From contig WNNJ02002950.1 of assembly GCA_012934845.2 (NCBI GenBank), positions 49,038 through 113,037 of the forward strand: a DNA stretch of 64,000 bases, read 5' to 3'. Source of the stretch: Pomphorhynchus laevis. Its lineage: Eukaryota > Acanthocephala > Palaeacanthocephala > Echinorhynchida > Pomphorhynchidae. Below the pieces are notes generated by a model. The model was not told the DNA's origin. It worked only from the letters and a program-made list of their open reading frames with translations, and searched no databases. Numbering within the stretch: position 1 is the first letter of the stretch; each line of letters opens with the position of its first letter. Positions 33,601 to 42,700 of this stretch are shown here, one piece after another. Position numbers and translations under genes: made by a program.

Positions 33601-35550
33601 ATAAATAAAAAATAAAGATTTTATACAATTTATGTTTGTATGATGTTTTAACTATAAAATATATATACTTATATATACTTATATATTTATAGTTTTAACT
33701 ATAAAATGTAAATACTATATATTTTCAAGTTAAAAGTTAAATAGTTTCAAGTTAAAATTTAAACTTTCAATATAAATTTAAGTTTAAGTTTTTAAATTCT
33801 TTAGAGAACTTATCACTAGAGAAGTATTTTTTTACAATTGAATACATTTTAAAAGTAAAATTTTATATAAAATTATATAAGATTTATATTTTAATATAAA
33901 ATTTTATACAAGTTATATTTATATCAAGTTAAAATTTAAAATTGAAATTTAAAATAAAAGCCAATTTTTATGAATTGACTGAAAAAGAGTAAGGATTGAG
34001 GTCATCAGGAGAAACTGATATGATATCGATTTTGATATCGATCGTGTCTTTCAATATTAGAATTTATGTAAATGTAAGAGAAATGAGATCAGATACCTCT
34101 GTCTAGTATTTTATATATAAATAAAATTAATATTAATACTTATAAAAGTGCATGCGTCTTTGATCTCGTAGCAGTGCATCTATAATGATAGTAGTGTATC
34201 CTTGGAATGTTGTTATAAATGTTATTGATAATGTAAAAAAACCAAGGCATATGGTTTTCAGGTGGCTTGTCAACTTTCGAGAAATATTGATTACACATAT
34301 CCAAAGTAAATGCTTACGTTAGGTCTCATAAATAGAACATTTTAATTTAATAAGTTTGCTTTAGAAATTTAATCGCGCAATTCTACTTGATTCCGATCAC
34401 GAATTGCGAGATCTGCTTGTATTGATTTGCAATCTTTTTGATTTGTTCGAAGCGAACAAATCTGATAATCCAAAGAGTATTGAGAATGCGAATAAATTTT
34501 TTTAACTATATACATATGTAAGGAGATAAAGCATTGTTTCATTATTAGGTTGGATCGATCGTTGTTATCAGTCCCAAGTGTGGGAGATCGAAAGTTTGAA
34601 TATACTTGTTTGTCTTGATTGAAATAAGTAGAAATATCTTTTGGGGCTGCGGTAATTAATAAAAATTGTGATTTTTCATATAATTCATTAAAAGGCAATT
34701 AATGGTAAATTTCGGCACTTGATTGAATTGAAAGGCGAATGTCGCCAGGGGATTTCCTGATTCGATCCCTGTTGTGGACAATGCGAGAATCCACAATTAC
34801 CCGGAATGTAAGTTATAATTGTTAAGATGGATGCCAAAGTCCTGCAGTTCTCTCCCAATTTTCTTAATTTAATTGAAAACGTATTTTCGCAGTGGAAAAA
34901 ACTTTTGGTTCGAAGAAAATTCAAAAATTAAAATGAGTATATCTTTAATTTCTACCGGATTCTTTAAACCCACTTTATACGATTGCAATTCTTTTTCAGG
35001 AAAGTGTTGAGGTATATCGTTCAAGGTCAAAAATATCTGTTAAAGTTTTTGTGTGCCTCATTTTCAAAATCGTCGAGAATGATTGAAAAAAATAAACAAT
35101 TAGTGAGTGTCAAGATTAATTGATGTATTAAGAGAGTTGGGTGTACAACAATTTTCGCTAAAATTATATTGCTGCATATAAAATAAATTTAATTATCCTT
35201 TGAAAGTTTCAAATTCTTTAAATTGATATTTAAATGATAGTAAATCTAATTACTTTGACAGACAATCGACAGACAGCTATGTAGAAAACACGAATATGTT
35301 TTTTTTATTCTAGAACTCTTTGCGCAGAATATACGCTACGTTGGAGAATGCTCAGCGTCATCTGTATAATAAACGAAACGTTGAGTCTAGAGATGACTCA
35401 ATACTCATCCTCAACTCCTCTCGAGTACGTTTTTGGTCTACTTGTGTAATTATGACGGTGTGTATCGTTGCCTTTGTCCAAGTATATCTGATTCAGACAT
35501 TATTCGACGAACATAGCAGAATTGGTACAGTGTTACGAAAAAATCTTTAA
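24498..35550 (+). CDS. p24/TMED family cargo receptor, three exons (span includes introns)
   Basis: Exons 24498-24663, 31475-31753 and 35314-35550, about 226 residues in all, the usual p24 length. Exon 1 has a hydrophobic signal peptide and the start of the GOLD domain, with its first Cys in DAGTRNCFFEDISIP. Exon 2 has GGDMDINFVMFDPTGKVIF and a second Cys in GDYKICLDNTFS. Exon 3 has a short coiled coil, RVRFWSTCVIMT as the start of the membrane segment, and a short cytosolic tail beginning LFDEHSR. p24 proteins cycle between ER and Golgi in COPII/COPI vesicles and help load cargo such as GPI-anchored proteins. The pattern is closest to TMED1/5 (p24-gamma). The tail ends in hydrophobic Leu with only a weak dibasic feature. 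Junction 2/3 is canonical and in frame (AGG|GTATG...TAG|AAC). Junction 1/2 is one base out with the obvious sites; see the exon entries. A possible poly(A) signal AATAAA lies at about 35775. Confidence 0.85.
24958..25600 (+). mobile_element. LINE-B 3' part (continuation of the 22.4-22.9 kb fragment?)
   Basis: Plus strand from LTTNLILRDIRRIR-like coding to the ORF2 end (RFDDASTYLAQLSWP at 25164-25210) and a 3' hairpin (GCATGC-GCTG-GCCCGC, partly decayed) with ATTTGCAACGT near 25535-25560. Frames are broken. Its start overlaps by 47 bp the end of the fragment at 22405-22912. Confidence 0.8.
25594..25690 (-). pseudogene. LINE-C fragment, left part split by LINE-A
   Basis: Matches 28495-28610 base for base in order (CTTAAACTGTGAATAGAGAATAC against TTTAAACTGCGAATATCGAATAG, TGACATTTCCAA...AAATTGTT). 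With 28195-28340 it makes a second copy of the 28480-28745 fragment, cut in two by the LINE-A insertion. Confidence 0.7.
25691..28195 (-). mobile_element. LINE-A (Jockey/CR1-like) copy with intact 774-codon ORF2 segment
   Basis: The best preserved LINE-A. Minus frame 25806-28130 is uninterrupted and stays open a little further 5' (HWNTYSFNSPSDFGS). Contents: the endonuclease end (SLLDLVLSAPG, then GCSDHVTLLIDLG, about 28000), a linker, and RT with CNYRPISLTCVCCRVLERLL, AIFFDFSKAFDTVLHANLI (motif A), LGVPQGTILGPVLFSIYIND (motif B) and CVLYADDLKIWRP (motif C). The C-terminal domain has FRSATKMVKAVRHMEYQDRL and the WNHLADTTVASS terminus. 3' UTR hairpin GAGC-CTTGCT-GCTC and an AAT tail at 25691-25710. 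Truncated 5' in the endonuclease, so not autonomous. It lies inside TMED intron 1, antisense to the gene. Confidence 0.92.
28195..28745 (-). pseudogene. LINE-C RT remnants, two tandem pieces
   Basis: 28480-28745 reads on minus LKTNLSMNFGKSKIIRF then SNNLSWKCHVDDGSQKCSSR and SLKKLSLYQ, the RT region after the YADD box of another non-LTR LINE (the N-L-S-W-K-x-H motif). 28195-28340 repeats its upstream end (GCGAATTATCTTGGATTT, AGTTTTAAGAGTCCAGT). 28340-28480 is AT-rich filler. Confidence 0.65.
28746..29355. other. Intron sequence, no gene seen
   Basis: TMED intron 1. It has a short internal repeat around 28740-28800 (CAGATTCTGTATG... three times) and no coding or transposon match that I recognise. 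Confidence 0.4.
29356..29620 (-). pseudogene. LINE-B ORF1 remnant
   Basis: Minus frame 29368-29595 contains PHNVKPLDSSSPQPRFDADV and LAFHRI, which aligns with SNLKLSESASPQSRLDDDV and SAFRSI of the LINE-B ORF1 at about 17185-17260. Ser/Asn-rich linker before it. Short and isolated. Confidence 0.65.
29785..30420 (-). pseudogene. Decayed coding stretch, probably LINE ORF1
   Basis: Minus strand, frames joined by shifts: NYSDLSKFGIKENLEFSR (about 30300-30360), TTLKDLQVFTPLN and SLEFTDALIELIENE (about 30080-30190), then HTLYRPGNQSVINKN (about 29860). Coding-like composition but no motif I can name. Its position in a LINE-rich intron and its resemblance in composition to 23049-23690 suggest a LINE ORF1. 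Confidence 0.35.
30421..31460. other. AT-rich part of TMED intron 1
   Basis: About 80% A+T. Has an ACTTTTAGTTATAAAACTTTTAAG-type short direct and inverted repeat at 30385-30460. No gene or mobile element recognised. Confidence 0.45.
31475..31753 (+). CDS. TMED exon 2 (GOLD domain and stalk)
   Basis: Acceptor TTTTAACTTGCAG, donor AGG|GTATGT. Encodes VTEGGDMDINFVMFDPTG, the central GOLD beta strands, the conserved GDYKICLDNTFS turn with Cys, then SIRSADPMLIDEG leading to the coiled-coil. The surrounding intron sequence is AT-rich, so coding stands out by composition as well. Confidence 0.9.
31760..32985. other. TMED intron 2, first part, no gene seen
   Basis: AT-rich. No recognisable exon, RNA gene or element. 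The region 32440-32560 has short TTATACAAATTATA repeats only. Confidence 0.45.
32990..34145 (+). repeat. Cluster of repeat R copies with LTR-derived pieces
   Basis: At least three partial R copies (heads ATCAGATACC...TCTACTTATTTTATA near 33205, 33545 and 34090; bodies with ATCAAGTTAAAAT...AAAAGCCAATTTTTA near 33300 and 33920; end ATCAGGAGAAACTG near 34005). Two copies are preceded by the same 60-bp block (33137-33196 and 34022-34080) that also occurs inside the Ty3-like leader at 15735-15790. Confidence 0.7.
34369..34924 (-). other. Two overlapping open frames in TMED intron 2, unrecognised
   Basis: Minus frames 34688-34924 (Cys-containing, NCRTLASILTIITYIPGNCG) and 34369-34698 (KSQFLLITAAPKDISTYF) overlap by 11 bp. 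The region is GC-richer than its intron. No family recognised, no start context, no splice signals I trust. It may be a decayed element or chance. Recorded because composition differs from the neighbours. Confidence 0.2.
35314..35550 (+). CDS. TMED exon 3 (coiled coil, membrane segment, tail)
   Basis: Acceptor TTTTTTTTATTCTAG|AAC. NSLRRIYATLENAQRHLYN is the stalk helix. ESRDDS...SSRVRFWS is the juxtamembrane motif typical of TMEDs. About 20 hydrophobic residues then cross the membrane. The stop TAA is at 35548-35550. Confidence 0.92.
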   Translation, partial: NSLRRIYATLENAQRHLYNKRNVESRDDSILILNSSRVRFWSTCVIMTVCIVAFVQVYLIQTLFDEHSRIGTVLRKNL

Positions 35551-36575
35551 TGCATTGTCGCACAGCAACAACGTTTTTCTTAGACCGTCACCGGATATTT
35601 AAATATAACGATTTAATTGCGATTTGTTTGCATGCACTTTTTGAAAATGTTTATGACCGATTTTAATTCGCTATCGTCGACCTACTGATGTGTTGACTGT
35701 TTGATGTTTTAAAACAAAAATCGTTTGTTTTGATCGACTTTAAATATTTGCGTCAATAATATTTATTAATAGAGTAATAAAGAGCTTTTCTTATTAAGTT
35801 ATCAATTTTACTAACTCATGAATTTTTAATTAGATTGTGGGTTAATTCATTTACAGCAATTGAATGATAAAATTATGTGCTAATTTAAGTTGGTACAAAA
35901 TATTCAATTTGCAAACAAGTCGGAAAAATATTTCTTAAAGTTCCTCGTAACTAAAATGTATTTTGAGATCTGTTCTATCAATCGGTATTCCCGGACTGGG
36001 TAATAGCTCGTACATTAAGGGGTACGATTATCTAGTCCAGAAGACCGATTATAAGTTTATAAGACCAATTTATAAGAATCTAAAACATGTTATGCTTTAG
36101 ATTTTGTAGAAGGCAAGCGCTTAACAACCGTGAGAGCAATTAAACTAGCAGAAAAATTTAACTTTTTGAAATATAAATTATCTCTTTAAAAAGATTAATA
36201 TTTAAAAAGACTAATATTAATATTAATAAAGATTATAAAGATTAATATAAAGATTTATTATAAAGATTATTATTATGAAATTATTAATATTAATCTCTAA
36301 ATAAGATTAATATAAGATTATATTTCAGATTTTTTATTAATATCGATTTCGTTTATTAAGAAACGTTTATTATAGTTTAATCGTTGGAAAAATCTTGTAT
36401 TTGTTTTGCACTAATAGTCTAGTATCGAAATTGGATGTTGTATACATTATGAACATCAATTCATCAATGTCCAAGAATGTTTAAAACGTTTATAAGCATT
36501 TAAAAATTCGGAAGTAACAAGAACTGAATTATTGTGTCGAGTGTTTAGACAAAATTTGTTAACTGCATTGTATCT
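35551..36575. other. Spacer between convergent TMED and ERGIC-53 genes
   Basis: Carries the 3' UTRs of both genes: a possible AATAAA for TMED at about 35775 and, on minus, a TTTATT (AATAAA) at about 36366 for the lectin gene. An imperfect inverted repeat, GGACTGGGTAATAGC.../...GATTATCTAGTCCAG, lies at 35993-36042. No additional gene. Confidence 0.5.
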
Positions 36576-36728
36576 TCAGTAGAACTTTTTCACACTCTGC
36601 TCGGCTCGACCCCTATGAAAAAAATCAGATAATTATAGAAACAGAATTTTTTGTTACAATAGAACTACAGCTCCGATTAAAGTTAGCGATTGTAGAATAA
36701 TCACCAACCACAGCAATTTAGTCGAGTG
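36576..36728 (-). CDS. LMAN1: ERGIC-53 membrane segment and KKFY tail exons
   Basis: 36658-36728: HSTKLLWLVIILQSLTLIG then AVVL, a single transmembrane helix. The donor TATT|GTAACA starts a 45-bp intron (36613-36657, T-rich acceptor TTTTTTTCATAG). 36576-36612: GRAEQSVKKFY then TGA. The frame across the tiny intron completes a Leu codon. The ending matches the known ERGIC-53 tail pattern (Q-x-x-x-K-K-F-F/Y), which makes the gene assignment firm. Confidence 0.88.
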
Positions 36729-39700
36729 CTTAAATGTTTAACGACTGAAAATCAACTTTGTTGTTTAGCACACATTTATACCTGACCACCTCTAGGAATT
36801 GGCTTTCGATTTACCAAAACGGACATCTTTTCAATAAGGTTCTGTTTCCAACTATCATCAGTTTGACCTTGATTTAACTGCTGGATTTGCATCATTACGG
36901 CATTCACATCCTGACTGTTAATATTCAATCAATTTAAGACATTAAAATATTAATAAAAATAGAAATCAGATCAGCTAAATGAGTCCACGTATTTTATACT
37001 ATTTATCAATGAAAAATAATGCTAAATAAAATGTAAATAATTAAATAATAAATATTTGTTACATTTTATATAACGTATATGCTTAGCTGTATATATACTC
37101 AAGTATATACTTACGAAATTGTGTCGAATCAGATTAACTAACAGTCTACTTATTTTATATCATTTATAATAATTATAGATAATTAAATGATTATAAAATT
37201 TACAGACAATAGAATTATAATTAAATGAAAATAGAATTTCTTATTTAAATATAAAATATAAGTAAATTTTTATGAATTGACTAATATATGATATACGGTG
37301 TATCAGAATAAGGATTACAGGTCATCAGGTGGAGGAACTGATATGTTATTAACTCTCGAACCCTATGCCGCAACACAACACAGCAGCGAAGGAAATACAT
37401 GTTAATGATGTATTTCTCTTGATTTATTTGAGAAATAAATTTATTATTTATTTATTTATTTACTGAGCGTATATGCTCAGTTGTATATATGAAATTGTGT
37501 CGAATCAGATCAGTTAACAGTCTACTTATTTTATATCATTTATAAATTTAAAAATATTGCTAAATAAGAAATAAATAATTAAACGATTATAGAATTTAAA
37601 TGAAAATAGAATTTGAAATGTTAACATTTTAATTGATATTAATCAAATCAGCTAACTACGTTTACATATTTTATACTTATATAAATTAAAAATGAACACA
37701 AATAATTAAAAATAAATAAATTAATAAAAATAATAATGCTGAATCAATAAATCAAAATTTAATAATAAGATAATAAATAATTATAAATATTGGCATAAGA
37801 TTTTTTATAATTTATATCAAGTTAAATACAAAATTGAAATTTAAAATAAAAATCAATTTTTATTAAGTGACTAATAAATAACAAACAATGTAACAAACAG
37901 ACGATGTTTCAGAATAAGGATTAGAGGTCATCAGGAGGAACTGCTATGTTATCAGGTTTCGACCCCTATTCCTCGACATTTTGATTGACCCAAACAAGTA
38001 ATTTGAGTTTATAACTCCGCACACCCTGATTCACAGCATGCCAGATTTTAATATAACATATTGGTAATGTGTTCTCCGCTATTGCCGTGCAATGGTACAC
38101 CCGGACTAATGACGTGTATAATTTATTTAATTATATAATTGTTTTATATAATTTAAATCAACTTAAAATTTTAAATTGAAATTTAAAATAAAATTCAATT
38201 TTTATGAATTGACTAATAAATAACAGACGATGTTTCAGAATAAGGATTAGAGGTCATCAGGAGGAACTGCTATGTTATTAATTCTCGAACTCTATTCCTT
38301 CACATAACACAGCAGCAAGGAAATACACGCTTATGATGTATTTCTATTGATTTATTTGATTTGATAATCTGGTGTATCTTATTCTAATACAGTAAACTAA
38401 ACTACACTAAACAATGAGTTTTGTATTCGTGAGGATATAGAGTCGACGAAAGCAATATTATCTCACATGCTTTATTCATATTCTCAAGATGAACAAGCAA
38501 ATTTTCGTGTTCCCAAAATGTTTCGACTAGGTAAGCAAAGCTCTGGCTGAAAACTGAGAGCTCTGGCTTAAAAGTTTCGGTTATTTTAAGATTTTAAAAT
38601 AATTAAATTACAAATAATTGTAATAAATAATTATAAATAATTGTTATAAAATTTAATGTATAAAATTTATTTCAAGTTAAAATAAAAAATTAAAATTTAA
38701 AATAAAAGCCAATTTTATTAAGTGACTAATAAATAACAGACGTTGTATCAGAATAAGAATTAGAGGTTATCAGGAGGAACTGCTATGCTATCAGGTTTCG
38801 GTCGCTATTTCTCGATTCAGCATTTCTGGTGTAGGTTAAATAAATTCGAATGACGTATTTACTCTGATGAATAAAACTCATCGACAGGACTCATTGCGAG
38901 ACTTATCGACGGAAAACTCATCGTTTCTCGTCAATGTGTCTCGCATCCTTCTTATGATTTTAAATAATATTTAAATATTTAAATACTGAATTATAAATAA
39001 TTATAAATAATAAATAATTATATAAGATTTTCTATAATTTATATCAAGTTAAAATTTAAAATTAAAATTTAAAATAAAAGCCAATTTTTATGAATTGATT
39101 AATAAATAACATACGATGTATCAGAATAAGGACTATAGATAATCAGTAGGAACTGGTATGTGATCAGGTTCCGGCCTCTATTCCTAGACCCAACATAGCA
39201 GCCTCAGGCTTAATTAAAATAACGCGTTTATTTGGTATGGTAATCTGTTTGTTTAACTTTGCGCTACTTGCGTAGATAGCTTTTTAAATGACAAAAACGG
39301 CATTATCGACAAAACGGCATTATCGACAAAACGGCATTATTGACCCAATATAGCAGCGGCGCCAACTTTTAAAAAATTAACTTTAATTAACTTTTTAAAG
39401 TTAAATGTTGGATTACGTACACATTTTATATTCAGTTATGTTTTAATTTAGTTTTTATAGAAGCTTATTTATTTAATTTAATTGTAAAATAATATATCAG
39501 CGGTATAACCGTAAAAAAACATCGTAAAAATTGAGCAATTCTTGCCGAGCATAAATATATTTTCAAATTAAATTGTGTCAAAACGTATTTATTAAGGGAG
39601 ATAAAGTTCATATTATTATAATTACATTTGATTATTAGTTCACGGAAAAAACAATCTAGAATGTAAATCATGAGAATTAAGTTACCAGACATTAATTTAA

Positions 39701-42700
39701 ATATCATAAAGGGATGAATTCGTAAATGAAAGGTGAACAATTAAAAATTCAAACTATTTTCAAATTTATAATTTACTATTTACAATTAGTTTTAATATTA
39801 TATTTAATTATATTTACTTATAATGTTCCAGAGATATCTGCACTTCACCCAAAATACCTATCATCTTCATTCTAATACTGTCAGAAAATGTTTTTTATAA
39901 ATCCAAAAATAGAGAATAGTTTAATTAGAAGTAATTAAATATTACTTCTAATAATTCGTCAGGTGGTATTACATGCAATACCTGACGATGGTAAATTCTA
40001 AAATACAATAAATTAAAATTCTATTACTTCGTATATCCTGCTCCTTATAAAATATTGGATATTAATATCTAATATAATATTAGATTCATTATTATGATAA
40101 TGCAGAGTTGAATCCACAAGGGTTATTTACTCGATCACAACAAAGCATTGATGAGGTCAATAAAATTAAAAATAAGGCGATACTCGAATCCACGGGCTGC
40201 TATATAGAAGACAGCCTTCGAAAACAAGTCTTGTTTAGAAAATTAATAATTAATCTAATTTAAAATTGGAATAATATATATAGAAGATTTTCAAATCGAG
40301 CAAACGAAAATTTTAATTTGTTATTAGCAAAAAATAGCTTTCGGGAAATCCCGAAAGCCATTTTGTTCTTCAGTTTACAAATTATCAGCGCTGATAATTT
40401 GTAAACTGAAGAAGAAAATCCGAAAGCTATTTTTGCTAATAACAAATTAAAATTTTCGTTTGCTCGATTTGAAAATCTATCAATATTTTGAAAGAATTGT
40501 CATCACGACAATCTCGGGCAACGCCGATTTGACTAATCCTCTTATATATATCAAATTGAACCCTTACTCTTCAATCAATAATTATTAATCTATCACGATC
40601 ACACTAAAAATCATGTTATTTAGTAATATTTAAAGTAATTTTCAAAGCAAATTAATTTATATAAATATATAATAAATAAAATTAATAAATAATGATTATG
40701 CATTTTTCTGGATTATTTTTATCTTAGTTAAATTTTTAAAGTAGGAAGCATTGTTATTGTTACTCACAGAAGGCGACGATTTGAGTTAACCACTTCAACT
40801 TGTGATTGTAAAATTCGTTGCAACTCATTTTGATTTCCTTGCACATTATTTGCAGCCTTTGAAATATATTATAAAAAAATATTTTTATTTGAAATTTTAA
40901 AATATGTTTAATTATTAGAAATATTTATCTTTATTCAACCCTAAATTAATTCTATTTTGAATGACAAAGAGCAGTCAAACCTGCTATTTAAACATGTGAA
41001 TGAGTATATACTATATCGATATATACTATAGAACAAGCGAATTTCGAACAGCCTCGTACGTCCGATCGAAAACAATATATAGTTCTATTATAGTATGTAA
41101 TATATATCATGTATTGTATGACAATTACATTTGAGTGTTACTTGGTACTGTTTTTACTCACGCTCACTAAAATATTGCACAAGCCCGCTTTCCAATTACC
41201 AGATGCCACGGATGAATTGATTGTCGTGATAATAGTTTTGCGGCAGGCCCTTGCGATCATTACGAATTTTGTTTAAACTAACCTACTAACTTGTAAGCTG
41301 CAGTTGGCGGCACGCATTTGCCATTTTAAATAATAAATTATTATTGTTGTTAACCTGTTCAGTTTATAGACTCATAGCAATTTGTTTACGTTTAATACCA
41401 TTTTATTTTATTTAAATTTATTAAACTCAATTTTAATTCTGTTCAAGTAATTTTGTTTATTAGCTTAACAGCATTATAACAAGCGTTTTATCCGTGCCTT
41501 CGGAAATAGCATTTGCTAATAGCTGAACAAAAACAATGCCAACTTAATTTGACGAATTACCAAATTGTTATTACGTAAATGACTATGCGATAAAAACTCT
41601 TAAAACACTTATAAATTAATTGAATTAGTTAAAAAGTGAGATAAACTCAGAAACACTGAATTTAGCATGCAGATTTATACTTTCCTGATCGTGTTAATTA
41701 AAAAAAGTTGTATTAAAAGTATTTCTTATAGGAGCGTGCGCTTAGTGGAATTCCTTTCAGAGGTTTACTGAGGATTAAGTACTGTCGAAGTTGTGTAGCT
41801 ACAGGGCCACACTGATGAGACCACCCTGTAGTGATGAGTAGATTAAGGTCGAAACGCCTCATTGGAGGCTACGCGTCTGTGGTAGGCGCTTTCCGGTTTA
41901 AGCTTCCCGACGACGGTTGTAAAAAAGCATGCAGGTTTATACTTTCCTGATCGTGTTAATTAAAAAAGTTGTATTGAAAGTATTTCTTATATAGATAATA
42001 TTGTTATAGCAATATTTTCTGGTGTAATAACGTAGTCTGAAGTTCATCAGTTCTCTAACAGCACAAAAGTATGTTGCATTAGAGTTTTAATAACTTTTGT
42101 AAAAATAGCAAAAGTTGGCTGATTTGATTTGATTTTTTACAACCTTCGTCGGGAAGCTTAACCGGGAAAGCGCCTACCACAGACGCGTAGCCTCCAATGA
42201 GGCGTTTTGACCTTAGTCGACTCATCACTACAGGGTGGTCTCATCAGTGTGGCCCTGTAGCTACACAACTTCGACAGTACTTAGTCCTCAGTAGACCTCT
42301 GGAAGGAATTCACTAAGCGCACGCTCCTCCGCCAGTAACCATCCTTACATCTGGTATGGTTTGCGTAAGTAGTGGCTTCACGGGACATCACGTGTGAACA
42401 CGCTTGTGGTGGGTGCATTCCGGATTAAGCTTCCCGACCAAGGTTGTAAAAAATGCATGCAGGTTTATACTTTCCTGATCGTATTGATTAAAAAAGTTTT
42501 ATTGAAAGTCTTTCTTATTAATATAACGTCACAAGTAGTTTTCAATATTATCTTAATAAAAATGCAAGTATTTTTAATGAGAGGCGGAATATAATGCAGT
42601 GGTGAACTGCATCATAAGAATTCAGCTTTTATCTTCTACAGTTTTCTATCTACAGATAAAAAATTTTATTTAATTTTTATTAAATTATTATTAAATTAAT

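Noticed and set aside
42355-42453. A third hammerhead at the right end of the TIR element
   Set aside because: It shares the CTTGTGGTGGG...AAGCTTCCCGAC end because that is the inverted terminal repeat, but has no CTGATGA or GAAA box.
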